NCBI GenBank assembly: GCA_902802825.1
Contig: CADCNV010000025.1
Location: 1 to 35,748, forward strand
Direction of reading: 5' to 3'
DNA from: an uncultured bacterium
Lineage (GTDB): Bacteria; Cyanobacteriota; Vampirovibrionia; Gastranaerophilales; Gastranaerophilaceae
DNA: 35,748 nucleotides
The position numbers were made by a program, and so were the translations under genes. A model generated the notes under the pieces. That model was not told the origin of the DNA. It was given only the letters and a program-made list of their open reading frames with translations, and searched no databases. Positions 1-8,377 of the stretch are shown piece by piece (within the stretch, counting starts at the first letter, position 1; the number at the start of each line of letters is the position of its first letter).

Positions 1-468
1 CCTAAAAAAGAAAATATTTTAAATAATATAATCCCGCCTGAAATTTTAAACAAGTTCAAGAATTCGCTCAAAGAAGATGAATCAAATTTTGTATCAAAAT
101 GCCTTTTAATAATTGATTTTGAGCGAGAATTTTATAAGAATCCGGAGCAAAATCCTGCTAAATTGTGGTCAGAATTAAGATTAAAATACAGAGGACAAGA
201 CCACGCACCTAATAACGAATGGGCAACGATACCTCACTACTTATCACACCCGGCATACTATCAGAATTATTTCAGAGCATCTCTGATGAAAGCACAAATT
301 TATAACCATTTACACAGTGTATTGGGGAATATTACAGAAAACAAGAAAACTGCGCAATACCTAGTTGACAACATATTTTCAAAAGGTGCGTCCGTTGAAG
401 AATATGAACTTATTAAGCAGCTGACAGGGAAAAATTTTAGCGCCGAAGATTATATAAAAACGCTCTAA
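1..468 (+). CDS. C-terminal fragment of a probable zinc metallopeptidase (M2/M3-like), 5' end outside the window
   Basis: The reading frame is open from base 1 to the stop at 466-468, so only the last 155 residues are present and the start lies outside the window. The segment W-A-T-I-P-H-Y-L-S-H-P-A-Y-Y-Q-N-Y resembles the conserved tail of gluzincin peptidases of the M2/M3 type, where an I-P-H and a Tyr-rich stretch lie downstream of the HEXXH zinc site. The zinc site itself is not in the window, so activity cannot be judged. A TTG at 163 could serve as a start, but coding continues upstream of it without a break. The family call rests on that one motif plus the helical character of the fragment. 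Confidence 0.5.
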   Translation, partial: PKKENILNNIIPPEILNKFKNSLKEDESNFVSKCLLIIDFEREFYKNPEQNPAKLWSELRLKYRGQDHAPNNEWATIPHYLSHPAYYQNYFRASLMKAQIYNHLHSVLGNITENKKTAQYLVDNIFSKGASVEEYELIKQLTGKNFSAEDYIKTL

Positions 469-533
469 ATATATTAAAGTTTTTAACAATTTATACCGTA
501 TACAAAAGTAGTGGTACAATGTAGAGAATATCT

Positions 534-1886
534 ATGAGAATTTCGGCAATTACTCTTAATGGTGTAAACGGGTGTAATCGAACCTTAGCCGTAAAAAAAG
601 GGCGTAAGGGAGATAATGCCGTTGCTGATTATTCTCGAATGGTTAGTGATTTATATCTGATACCCTCATACCAGATTCCGTTTACATCAATCCAAAATTC
701 TTCAAAATTAAGAATTCTTTTTAAATATAATTTACCCTGCATTTACAGCGGCATACCAATGATTGACCCCAAACAGGTATCAAAATTAATAAAAAGCGGA
801 GCATTTGAAAAACCGTCAAAAGATGTAGTAGAAATATTATCAAAATACAAAGAGTGCTATTCCGGAATGGAAGAACGCGTCATGGGAATAATTTCCGCAC
901 GTTCAAGAATACATCCAAACGACAACATTAAGCAACTGTTAAGCGAAATTGAGCCGATTTACCGCCGTGACTTGCGTAAAAAACAAAGCGGGATTTTCAG
1001 AAACATACAGAATTATTTTAATCAATTACCACAGGAATATAAGGATAAATATGCTCAACTTGTAAAAGAAACCGATAAAAGGTTGAATGAACGCCCTGTA
1101 CTGATTCCGTTTTCATCTTACGAATTTAAATATAAATTGTCTAAAATTAAAGATAACATCGTTAATGAAAACGACATAAAAGCCAAGAAAGTTATGAATA
1201 AGCTTATTAAGGAATCAAAACGGCTTTCAAATACCACAAACGATACTACAATGAATAATCAAATACGTGTAATGGGAATGTTAGACTGGATTTTGAAAAA
1301 ATCAGTATTAAAGAACAATACCGAATTAAAAGAACTTATCGGAACATCAAAAGCCAGATTAACAAATAAAGAAATCATTGCACCATTTTCAAGAAAATCA
1401 TACATTTACGATTTGGGCAGAATAATAGATGATTTACCGGATAAAACAATGCACGAAAAAATCATGCAGGAAGCATTCAAACTCCCGACATCTAATGAAG
1501 ATTTTTCAGCGTATATAGTAAAAATTTCAGGTGAAAGCTCAGATAAAATTGCATCAAGAATATTATGGCCGTATCTTGCTTCTGTTGAACATATATTTCC
1601 TAAATCTGAAGGCGGAGCTGATGTTATGGCAAATTTTGCAGGGGCTACAACAAGAGAAAATTCCATAAGAAAAAGTATAGATTTTACCGAACAAATGAAA
1701 CTGCGCCCTAATACCCCATATTATTGCCAAAAATATGTAAATAAACTGATAGATTTGTACCATCAGGGCGTTTTTGATAAATACAGAATAAACCCTAAAT
1801 ATATAGAAGAATTTAAAGACACAATATACAAAGTTTCCAAAGGGCAAATCGATCTTGATATATCGAAATTTTATCAAAAACAATAA
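534..1886 (+). CDS. Atypical HNH-endonuclease-like protein
   Basis: A 450-residue protein of unknown role. Near the C-terminus, E352-H353, N367 and N376 follow the H-x13-N-x8-N spacing of HNH nucleases, within the context VEHIFPKSEGGAD and ATTRENSIRKS. The zinc-binding CxxC pairs usual in this fold are absent there. Near residues 63-77 a segment (KYNLPCIYSGIPM) resembles the first zinc knuckle of HNH proteins with only one Cys left (C69). About 270 mostly helical, lysine-rich residues separate the two parts. No signal peptide or membrane segment is seen. The ATG at 534 is the first in frame; the upstream ribosome site is weak. It stands alone between a peptidase and convergent mtaB. It could be a nuclease or an inactive DNA-binding relative. 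Confidence 0.6.
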   Translation: MRISAITLNGVNGCNRTLAVKKGRKGDNAVADYSRMVSDLYLIPSYQIPFTSIQNSSKLRILFKYNLPCIYSGIPMIDPKQVSKLIKSGAFEKPSKDVVEILSKYKECYSGMEERVMGIISARSRIHPNDNIKQLLSEIEPIYRRDLRKKQSGIFRNIQNYFNQLPQEYKDKYAQLVKETDKRLNERPVLIPFSSYEFKYKLSKIKDNIVNENDIKAKKVMNKLIKESKRLSNTTNDTTMNNQIRVMGMLDWILKKSVLKNNTELKELIGTSKARLTNKEIIAPFSRKSYIYDLGRIIDDLPDKTMHEKIMQEAFKLPTSNEDFSAYIVKISGESSDKIASRILWPYLASVEHIFPKSEGGADVMANFAGATTRENSIRKSIDFTEQMKLRPNTPYYCQKYVNKLIDLYHQGVFDKYRINPKYIEEFKDTIYKVSKGQIDLDISKFYQKQ

Positions 1887-1906
1887 ATTTACAGGCGGAT
1901 ATAATA

Positions 1907-3193
1907 TTATGAAATAAAAATTCCGTATATTAAACCATTCTTATACTCTGTTATTTTTATTTTTTGAAGAGTATTATATAAATCTTTTCTGTCTGAAACA
2001 ATTTGTACAGTCAAATAATTTCGTGTTACGCCTTTTAAATTCCCTGTGTGTTTATCTCTGCGTTTTTCAATTAAAACTTCGTGAATTTTACCGATATTTT
2101 TATTGACAAAATTATTATATTTTTCTCTCGAAATTGCTTTTATTACATCGGCTCTTTTTTCTTTAACTTCATCCGTGACCTGTCCATCCATACCTTCACC
2201 AATTGTGCCCTTTCGGACAGAATAAGGAAACGTATGAATCCGCGTCAAGCCCGATGATTCAAGATTCTTACGGGTAATCTCAAAATCCTCATCGGTTTCT
2301 CCTGCAAAGCCGGCAATAATATCGCTGCCAATAAACGGCAAATCAAACATCGTATTTATCTGCTCAATCTGCGACAAATAAAAATCTGTCTCATAAAATC
2401 TGTTCATAGAACGCAAAGTTTTGTCATTCGCACTTTGCAAAGACAAGTGAAAATGCTGGCAAAATCTGTTGGATTTTTGCAGAAATTCAAGCAGTTCATC
2501 ATTAATTTCAGTAGGGTTTAACGAACCCAAACGATAACGGAGAATATTAGTTTTTAATTCAATATCTTTTAATAAATCAATCAATGACAAACCGAATTCT
2601 TTTCCCCATTGCCCTATATGAATTCCTGTCAGAACAATTTCTTTGTAGCCGGCTTTTACAAAATTATTAATCTGATTTATTATAAAATCTGATGATGCGC
2701 TACGGCTTTTCCCTCTTGCTTTCCAGATTATACAGTATGAACACCTATTGTCACATCCGTCCTGAATTTTTATGCTCGCTCTTGTTTTTGTCGTGTCAGC
2801 CAATCCAACTTCACTGAATTTATCCTGTTCCATAACATCAGAAACACTATATTTTTCGTCCATTTCGAGATACTTATACAGATGTAACTTATCATCATTG
2901 CCTATAACAAAATCAATAAATTCATTTTTGAGAAGCTCTTTTTTTTCGATTTGCGCGATACAACCGGTCAAAACAGTCGTGATATTTGGGTTTTTATGTT
3001 TTGCATTACGCAGAAGATAAAATGCTTCATTGTCACTTTTGTGAGTAACAGAGCAGGAGTTTAATATATAATAATCTGCCTCGGCAACATGTTTTACCTC
3101 TTCAAAAGAGTTATTGAGCAAATTTTCTTTGATTATTGAGGTTTCAAATTGGTTTGATTTACAACCCATTGTATGAATAAAAAACTTCTTCAT
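1907..3193 (-). CDS. mtaB: tRNA (N6-threonylcarbamoyladenosine-37 C2) methylthiotransferase MtaB
   Basis: A radical-SAM methylthiotransferase that turns t6A37 of tRNAs into ms2t6A. The N-terminal MTTase domain has its three cluster Cys (C11 in TMGCKSNQ, C47 in NSCSVTH, C78 in LTGCIAQ). The radical-SAM loop C147-x3-C151-x2-C154 (CDNRCSYC) binds the second 4Fe-4S cluster. The last ~65 residues fit a TRAM RNA-binding domain. The length of 428 residues is normal for MtaB and the TGC-K-S-N-Q start separates it from MiaB and RimO. Transcribed alone, it is convergent with the HNH-like gene (20-bp gap) and divergent from the gene at 3323. Confidence 0.93.
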   Translation of the reverse strand: MKKFFIHTMGCKSNQFETSIIKENLLNNSFEEVKHVAEADYYILNSCSVTHKSDNEAFYLLRNAKHKNPNITTVLTGCIAQIEKKELLKNEFIDFVIGNDDKLHLYKYLEMDEKYSVSDVMEQDKFSEVGLADTTKTRASIKIQDGCDNRCSYCIIWKARGKSRSASSDFIINQINNFVKAGYKEIVLTGIHIGQWGKEFGLSLIDLLKDIELKTNILRYRLGSLNPTEINDELLEFLQKSNRFCQHFHLSLQSANDKTLRSMNRFYETDFYLSQIEQINTMFDLPFIGSDIIAGFAGETDEDFEITRKNLESSGLTRIHTFPYSVRKGTIGEGMDGQVTDEVKEKRADVIKAISREKYNNFVNKNIGKIHEVLIEKRRDKHTGNLKGVTRNYLTVQIVSDRKDLYNTLQKIKITEYKNGLIYGIFIS

Positions 3194-3267
3194 AGTCTGA
3201 TGGTAAGCAAAACAGACTCAATTGTAAATATTTTTAAATAATTATGCCCCAAATAGCAAAAAAAATA

Positions 3268-3296
3268 TTCACATGATTTTAAAATTATAGTATAAT
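3268..3296 (+). promoter_or_regulatory. Sigma-70-type promoter of the 3323 gene
   Basis: A -35 box TTCACA (3268-3273, 5 of 6 to consensus), a 17-bp spacer and a perfect -10 box TATAAT (3291-3296). The start site would fall near 3303, about 20 bases before the ATG at 3323, leaving room for the AGGTG ribosome site at 3314-3318. This is the best-matching promoter in the window. Confidence 0.75.
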
Positions 3297-3322
3297 CTAA
3301 GTGCGAAAGGTTTAGGTGAAAA

Positions 3323-4231
3323 ATGCAGGTTAATTCTGTTTCATTAAGTGCAAGTGCCCATAATACGGCATTTAAGGCAACACCGGAGGAGCATGTATTT
3401 GCTGGATTGAGGGATAAAGACCTTAGAAAAATCGCATTTGCAAAGGCCTCAGATGATGTTAATGACAGAAAGCACCGTGCAATCGACAACACCTTATTCT
3501 TTGCATTACCTTTAGCAGGCGGCTTATCAGCAGCCGTAAGAGATTTTACACCTGAAGCAATTGCTCAAATAGGGAAGAAAAATATCCGTTCATTAAGATT
3601 GGCAAGGTTCGGACTTGTCAGTGCAAGCTGGGCTGCAGGTTTGGCTGCATTAAGCGCATTATGGAATACAAAAGACTATTTGGCTCAAAAAGTTGATATT
3701 ATAAAAAATAATCCTGTAATTTCATCAGTCGCAACATTCGCGGCAGGGTTTGGAGTTTTGGCAGCCGTTGATAAATACGGATTCAAAGGATTGATGAAAG
3801 TTATAAATTCAGTCGATGACAAGAAGGTCATGCCTTATATCAAAAAGGCAAGAACCGCGCTGAATAACAGCAAAATTTTAAATAAGGCATCTGAATATAT
3901 TTCAAAATTCCCTTCTCCGATAAAAGATATGGCAAAAGGAGCAGCAGAGCTTGCACCGTTACTTATTATCGGGACTCAGATTGCTCACATGTTCGGACAT
4001 CAAAGAGTTAAAACAAACGTTGCAACAAAGAATTATGAAGATTTAAAACAAGCTCAGGAAAAGGTTCGTGAAAACATTGCGGATGAAAGAATCGATGCAA
4101 GCCGCAAAACAATTGCAGATTTACATGACGAATATGAACTGATGCTTCAAACAAAGCCAATAATAGATAAACGTACAAATGAGCCCGTTACATTTGAACA
4201 GTTTGTTAAACTTGCAACAACAATAGTATAA
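3323..4231 (+). CDS. Hypothetical membrane protein with an MQVNS-type N-terminus
   Basis: A 302-residue protein of unknown function. It starts MQVNSVSLSASAHNTAFKA, very like the start of the unrelated protein encoded at 18773-19522, and this leader looks lineage-specific. After it come Ala/Gly-rich hydrophobic stretches at about residues 59-75, 93-112 and 136-152, and a further one near 210-222, suggesting 3-4 membrane or buried helices. The C-terminal ~80 residues are charged and probably helical (KNYEDLKQAQEKVREN). There is no classical signal peptide. It has its own strong promoter and is closed by the hairpin at 4252-4286, so it is a single-gene unit. Confidence 0.75.
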   Translation: MQVNSVSLSASAHNTAFKATPEEHVFAGLRDKDLRKIAFAKASDDVNDRKHRAIDNTLFFALPLAGGLSAAVRDFTPEAIAQIGKKNIRSLRLARFGLVSASWAAGLAALSALWNTKDYLAQKVDIIKNNPVISSVATFAAGFGVLAAVDKYGFKGLMKVINSVDDKKVMPYIKKARTALNNSKILNKASEYISKFPSPIKDMAKGAAELAPLLIIGTQIAHMFGHQRVKTNVATKNYEDLKQAQEKVRENIADERIDASRKTIADLHDEYELMLQTKPIIDKRTNEPVTFEQFVKLATTIV

Positions 4232-4251
4232 TAAATTTATTCTGAAATTAT

Positions 4252-4286
4252 AAAAAGTGCGTACAAAGTATATGTACGCACTTTTT
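4252..4286 (+). terminator. Rho-independent terminator after the 3323 gene
   Basis: A perfect 13-bp stem, AAAAAGTGCGTAC (4252-4264) and GTACGCACTTTTT (4274-4286), around a 9-base loop. The A/T ends make it usable on both strands. Its T-run directly abuts the -10 box of the next gene. Confidence 0.85.
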
Positions 4287-4290
4287 GTAT

Positions 4291-4296
4291 TATAAT
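4291..4296 (+). promoter_or_regulatory. -10 box placed for leaderless transcription of the 4303 gene
   Basis: A perfect TATAAT ends six bases before the A of the ATG at 4303. With normal spacing, transcription would begin at or within a base or two of the start codon. No Shine-Dalgarno sequence precedes the ATG. The -35 position falls in the loop of the preceding terminator and does not match consensus. Confidence 0.55.
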
Positions 4297-4302
4297 TACA
4301 AT

Positions 4303-5247
4303 ATGAGAGTAGTCGTTTTAGGGAAAGGTTTAATGCTTGCCAATATTATATTGGGAGTTCTTGATGCCGGACATGAAATTGTCGGGGTATTTCGCTATGA
4401 TTACACTTCAAAATCAAAATTAAAAATTGCAATGGAAGATTTTTTTAAACCCGCACCAGAAATTACACTTATAAAGAAATTAAAATTAAGCCAAATAAGA
4501 TTAAAGTCTGCAAATTCAGATGCATTTCGCAAATTAATGATAGCAATGAATGTCGACATCATTATAATAGGAACATGGAAAGAACGCCTTACATCACAAA
4601 CATTCAACATTCCCAAAATAGCCACAGTAAATGTTCACCCCTCACTTTTACCAAAATATCGCGGTCCAAACCCTTATATGCAAACTATTTTGCATGGAGA
4701 AGAATATTCAGGAGTAACAATACATTTGGTCAATAATGACTACGATGCAGGAGCAATTCTAAAACAGGAAAAAGTAAAAATTTATGATTATGACACCTCA
4801 AAAGAACTCCGTGAAAGAACAGTATCAAAAGCCAGAAAACTTGTCACAGAATTTTTTGAAGACCTTAATCAAAAAATATTAACACCTGTAAGACAAAATG
4901 AAAAATATGCAACATATTTCCCGGCAATAACAGGAGAAGAAATGATGCTTGATTTTTCAATACAAACATCAGATGAAATATCAAAAACAATCAGAGCGTT
5001 GCACCCCTTTTTACCGACATATATAACACACAAAAATTCATATTTTATCGTTGATCCGTATAATTTTAGAATATCGGATAAAATTTTTAACAATACGCCT
5101 GATACTATAATCAGTAAAAATGTCAAAGATTGTTCAATAACAATTGTATGCAAAGATAAAAAAGCAATATGCTTCAAAAATCTTAAACTCTATAAACGTC
5201 GAGGGGTAAAAAATTATATAAACAAATTTGTTGAAACAAAAAAATAA
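4303..5247 (+). CDS. Formyltransferase-like protein (Fmt/ArnA N-terminal fold)
   Basis: A 314-residue protein with a formyl-transfer catalytic core. It has N110 and H112 within NVHPSLLPKYRGPNPY and D148 in NDYDAGAIL, matching the Asn-His-Asp triad of 10-formyl-tetrahydrofolate-dependent transferases. The N-terminus (MRVVVLGKGLMLANIIL) replaces the usual FAGTP loop of methionyl-tRNA formyltransferase. It is therefore more likely a paralogue that formylates a sugar amine or another small molecule, or a hydrolase, than the housekeeping Fmt. Residues ~205-310 could form a reduced C-terminal domain. I place the start at the ATG at 4303, because the upstream TTG (4285) lies inside the terminator. 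No biosynthetic partners are adjacent. Confidence 0.75.
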   Translation: MRVVVLGKGLMLANIILGVLDAGHEIVGVFRYDYTSKSKLKIAMEDFFKPAPEITLIKKLKLSQIRLKSANSDAFRKLMIAMNVDIIIIGTWKERLTSQTFNIPKIATVNVHPSLLPKYRGPNPYMQTILHGEEYSGVTIHLVNNDYDAGAILKQEKVKIYDYDTSKELRERTVSKARKLVTEFFEDLNQKILTPVRQNEKYATYFPAITGEEMMLDFSIQTSDEISKTIRALHPFLPTYITHKNSYFIVDPYNFRISDKIFNNTPDTIISKNVKDCSITIVCKDKKAICFKNLKLYKRRGVKNYINKFVETKK

Positions 5248-5249
5248 TA

Positions 5250-5483
5250 CTAACTTCTGAAATAATCACAGATCAACTTCTCGCCTCTGCGCGGCATAAG
5301 ATGCCTGATTCTGTTAGCAATAGAATTATTTTTTAAATCATCAAGCTGTTTTTTTAAAATAGCTTTTTCGATTAAAACTTTATTATATAAATCTGCACAA
5401 ATATCACTTTTATCAATATGTTGTTTTAATTTAGCCAGCTGTAACTCTTTTTCGTGTAAAGATGCAAGTAATTGTTTTTTCAC
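5250..5483 (-). CDS. Small coiled-coil protein
   Basis: A 77-residue lysine- and leucine-rich protein that is almost wholly predicted helix (LHEKELQLAKLKQHI, EKAILKKQLDDLKN), with a basic end (RIRHLMPRRGEK). Function unknown. The start is GTG, preceded by AAAGG 11 bases upstream. A candidate promoter on the same strand (TTGATT, 18-bp spacer, TATATT) supports it as a real transcribed gene. It could be an inactive remnant, but the residue pattern looks coding. It is convergent with the formyltransferase-like gene (2-bp gap). Confidence 0.55.
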   Translation of the reverse strand: MKKQLLASLHEKELQLAKLKQHIDKSDICADLYNKVLIEKAILKKQLDDLKNNSIANRIRHLMPRRGEKLICDYFRS

Positions 5484-5515
5484 TTTTATATAGACCTTTC
5501 TGTTTACACATGAAG

Positions 5516-5545
5516 AATATACTGTTTAGACAAATTTAAAATCAA
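5516..5545 (-). promoter_or_regulatory. Candidate promoter of the small coiled-coil gene
   Basis: On the minus strand, TTGATT (5545-5540), an 18-bp spacer, then TATATT (5521-5516). The predicted start near 5509 leaves a 26-base leader containing AAAGG. It lies between the end of the oxidoreductase operon and the small gene. A weak A/T hairpin (AAAATCA at 5538-5544, TGATTTT at 5555-5561) overlaps its -35 and may end the upstream operon. Confidence 0.45.
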
Positions 5546-5564
5546 CTTTTTAGGTGATTTTGAA

Positions 5565-6113
5565 CTAAACTTTTAATAAATCATACTCATAACCGAGTTT
5601 TAATGCTTCAATGTTTTTAGGTATGAGATTAGCTTTACGGGCAGGAATGACGTTATGTAACGCTTTTTCAAGAGTGTCAAGAGAAATTAATTTAGTTACT
5701 TTTGACAACGCTCCCAAAGCCAAAATGTTAGACATCTTGATATTTCCCAATTTTTCCTGAGCAAGTTTTGTAATAGGAACAAAGATATAATTTATATCCT
5801 CTCGTGTCTTTTTAATCATTGCTAATGAAGAATTAACAATAATAGAACCGCCTTTTTTAACCCAGGAAACATATTTATCAAAAGACGCCTGATTTAAGAC
5901 TATTATGAAATCAGCACTGGATTTTTGCACTGCACTAACTTCTTCATCAGACATTACGACAGTACAATTTACGGTTCCGCCACGCATCTCAGCGCCATAA
6001 GACGGGTACCACGTAACATTTTTATTATCAATCATAAAACCGTTAGCCAAAACTTCACCGGCCAACAAAACACCCTGTCCTCCAAAACCTGCAATTATAA
6101 AGTCTTTTTCCAT
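5565..6113 (-). CDS. 2-oxoacid:ferredoxin oxidoreductase, gamma subunit
   Basis: A 182-residue gamma subunit of a ferredoxin-dependent 2-oxoacid oxidoreductase, cytoplasmic. The glycine-rich start (FIIAGFGGQGVLLAGEVLA) and the motif Y-G-A-E-M-R-G-G-T are hallmarks of the POR/KOR/VOR gamma family. The subunit joins alpha (6882-7946), beta (6130-6882) and the ferredoxin-like delta (7982-8194) in one complex that decarboxylates a 2-oxoacid to acyl-CoA and reduces ferredoxin. It is the last gene of the four-gene operon, 16 bp after beta. An upstream AAAGA-type ribosome site fits the ATG at 6113. Confidence 0.92.
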   Translation of the reverse strand: MEKDFIIAGFGGQGVLLAGEVLANGFMIDNKNVTWYPSYGAEMRGGTVNCTVVMSDEEVSAVQKSSADFIIVLNQASFDKYVSWVKKGGSIIVNSSLAMIKKTREDINYIFVPITKLAQEKLGNIKMSNILALGALSKVTKLISLDTLEKALHNVIPARKANLIPKNIEALKLGYEYDLLKV

Positions 6114-6129
6114 AATATCTTTCCTTAAC

Positions 6130-6882
6130 CTACTTTTCTACTGTAATATCTTTATATATACCCGGTTTAAATACCTGCATCATCTCATCTCTAACTCTTT
6201 CATGCGCTTTTTGAGGAGACATTTTCCAATTTGTCGGACAAGATGAAAGAATTTCTACAAACCCAAAACCCAAACCCTTCATTTGAACTTCAAATGCTTT
6301 TTTAATAGCTTCCTTGGCTTTGCGAATATTAGGAACACTATCAAGTGAAACTCTTGCACTAAAAGCAGTCCCGTCACATAAAGCAATGTGTTCCGCAATT
6401 TTTATCGGATAGCCGTAATACTCCAGATTTCTGCCTGTAGGAGATGTAGTAGTAACCTGTCCTAAAAGTGTAGTTGGACCTAATTGTCCTCCGGTCATGC
6501 CATAAGTTGTATTATTTATACATATAGCAGAAAGTTTTTCCCCTCTTAATGCCGCATGCATACTCTCGGCCAAACCGATAGAAGCAAAATCACCATCTCC
6601 CTGATAAGTGAATACGAATTTATCAGGGCATGCTCTTTTTATTCCGGTTGCTTCAGCCAATGCTCTACCATGAGGAGCTTCCAAAGAATCCACATTTAAA
6701 AAATCATAAATCGTAACCGAACACCCGATCGAACAAGCCGCAATCGCATTTTCAGTCAAACCGAGTTCCGAAAGACACTCCCCAACAAGCCGCACCGCAA
6801 CCCCATGGTCACATCCGGGACAAAAAGTATACTTTGCATCTTTTTTAAATGAATCAGGGATTTTAAAAACTTGTGTTGCCAT
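6130..6882 (-). CDS. 2-oxoacid:ferredoxin oxidoreductase, beta (thiamine pyrophosphate) subunit
   Basis: A 250-residue beta subunit carrying the thiamine-pyrophosphate site. Visible landmarks are FCPGCDHG near the N-terminus, the cofactor motif YQGDGDFASIG, and the downstream Asn pair in INNTTYGMTGGQ. It lacks a long C-terminal extension, as expected of the split four-subunit type. Its start codon shares one base with the alpha subunit's stop region (6882), indicating translational coupling. The exact 2-oxoacid (branched-chain, 2-oxoglutarate or pyruvate) cannot be read from sequence alone. Confidence 0.93.
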   Translation of the reverse strand: MATQVFKIPDSFKKDAKYTFCPGCDHGVAVRLVGECLSELGLTENAIAACSIGCSVTIYDFLNVDSLEAPHGRALAEATGIKRACPDKFVFTYQGDGDFASIGLAESMHAALRGEKLSAICINNTTYGMTGGQLGPTTLLGQVTTTSPTGRNLEYYGYPIKIAEHIALCDGTAFSARVSLDSVPNIRKAKEAIKKAFEVQMKGLGFGFVEILSSCPTNWKMSPQKAHERVRDEMMQVFKPGIYKDITVEK

Positions 6883-7946
6883 TATACTAACTCCTCTATC
6901 TGACTTACTATTTCTTCAGGAGAAGGCGGAGCTCCAACAGGTTTATGAATAAGTTCAACAGGAACTTTACCGTTTACAGCAAGTTTCACATCCTGCACCA
7001 TTTGCCCCATATTTACTTCAACACTGATAAACATTTTCACTTTATTAGATAATTCCTGCAATCTTTTTGTCGGGAATGGGAATAACGTTATAGGCCTTAA
7101 AATACCAACTTTAATTCCTTTTTCTCTACATATTTTTGCTGCAGTTTTTACATTTCTCGACGTTGAGCCAAAACTTACCAATACAATGTCCGCATCTTCA
7201 GTCCCGATTTCTTCCCATTCGGTTTCGTTTTCTTCAATTGTTTTATATTTTTCAAAGAGTTTTTCAAGATAAACACACTGATTATCAGCTAAAGGGGCAT
7301 AAGAACGAATGATTCTTGCATCTCTGCCTTTTGCTCCTGACAATTTCCAATCAGAGTTATCAATTTCAGGATACGGATATTCCTTAAACTGAACCGGCTC
7401 CATCATTTGACCAAGCAAACCGTCAGCCAGCAATACCGCAGGATTACGATATTTGTGAGCAAGATAAAATGCCTTGTAAGTCAAATCCGCACATTCCTGA
7501 ACAGTAGAAGGGGCAAGGACAATAAGTTTATAATCACCATTCCCGCCGCCTCTTGTGGCCTGAAAATAATCACCCTGAGAAGGATATATATTTCCCAATC
7601 CCGGGCCTCCGCGCATAACACTGACCAAGACAACAGGAAGCTGATCCGAAGTTGCATAAGACAACCCTTCCTGCATCAATGCTACCGCGCATGAAGATGA
7701 AGATGTCATTGCTTTGACCCCCATTGAACAGGCACCCATAGTCATATTTATTGCCGCAAGTTCACTCTCAGCCGAAACATATGCTCTGCCTAATTCCTGC
7801 ATCTTACCGCTCATAAATTCACCGATTTCACTCTGCGGAGTAATCGGATAACCAAAATAGCACTGACAACCGGCAAGAACAGCCGCATTTGCTATTGCAT
7901 AATTACCCTTCATCAAAATCTTTTTATTTGTAATTGTTGCCGTCAT
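6882..7946 (-). CDS. vorB: 2-oxoacid:ferredoxin oxidoreductase, alpha subunit (VorB-like)
   Basis: A 354-residue alpha subunit with the conserved GYPITPQSEI near residue 33, ESELAAINM, and MTSSSSCAVALMQEGLSYA. These match the alpha subunits often annotated as 2-ketoisovalerate (3-methyl-2-oxobutanoate):ferredoxin oxidoreductase VorB. VRGGPGLG-type and DYFQATRGGG segments also fit. KorA (2-oxoglutarate) is a close alternative, so the substrate is an inference. It is the second gene of the operon, 35 bp after the ferredoxin subunit and overlapping beta by 1 bp. Confidence 0.9.
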   Translation of the reverse strand: MTATITNKKILMKGNYAIANAAVLAGCQCYFGYPITPQSEIGEFMSGKMQELGRAYVSAESELAAINMTMGACSMGVKAMTSSSSCAVALMQEGLSYATSDQLPVVLVSVMRGGPGLGNIYPSQGDYFQATRGGGNGDYKLIVLAPSTVQECADLTYKAFYLAHKYRNPAVLLADGLLGQMMEPVQFKEYPYPEIDNSDWKLSGAKGRDARIIRSYAPLADNQCVYLEKLFEKYKTIEENETEWEEIGTEDADIVLVSFGSTSRNVKTAAKICREKGIKVGILRPITLFPFPTKRLQELSNKVKMFISVEVNMGQMVQDVKLAVNGKVPVELIHKPVGAPPSPEEIVSQIEELV

Positions 7947-7981
7947 TAATTGTTAAACCTCTCAAAATCTTAATACTCTGA

Positions 7982-8194
7982 TTAACCGCGATATACTTCG
8001 GTAATAGCCAAATCAGGGCATCTTGTTGCGCACATAGCGCAACCCAAACACCGGTGCTCAGGGTCTTGAAATTCGACTACCCTGTTACCCAAATTATTTG
8101 CCTCATCACTTATTTTTATCAAATTCTTAGGACACTCCTCAATACATAAATAACAAGCTTTGCACTTTGATTTATCAATGACAATGTTACTCAT
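7982..8194 (-). CDS. 2-oxoacid:ferredoxin oxidoreductase, delta (2[4Fe-4S] ferredoxin) subunit
   Basis: A 70-residue bacterial-type ferredoxin with two complete CxxCxxCxxxC motifs (C11-C14-C17-C21 and C49-C52-C55-C59), each followed by or containing Pro as usual. It is the electron-transfer subunit of the complex encoded downstream. It is the first gene of the operon, preceded by a good ribosome site (AGAGGGAT) a few bases before the ATG at 8194. The operon promoter must lie in 8195-8377, but I see no convincing -35/-10 pair on this strand. Confidence 0.93.
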   Translation of the reverse strand: MSNIVIDKSKCKACYLCIEECPKNLIKISDEANNLGNRVVEFQDPEHRCLGCAMCATRCPDLAITEVYRG

Positions 8195-8319
8195 GACATC
8201 CCTCTTTCAAAACTACTTACATGTAAAATATTAACACTAACTTATTTTTTTATCGCGAGTTTGTTGTTTAAAGCTTAACATTTGTAATAAATATACATAA
8301 ATTATTTTACTAATGCTCT

Positions 8320-8325
8320 TATAAT
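8320..8325 (+). promoter_or_regulatory. Candidate -10 box upstream of the giant coiled-coil gene
   Basis: A perfect TATAAT at 8320-8325 with no clear -35 at the right distance. It would give a leader of about 45 bases ending in AGGG (8364-8367), ten bases before the ATG at 8378. It lies in the 183-bp divergent region shared with the oxidoreductase operon. Confidence 0.4.
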
Positions 8326-8377
8326 TGATAAAATTAGCATGTAGGGATAGATATTTAATGTTAAGGGATACAAAATA

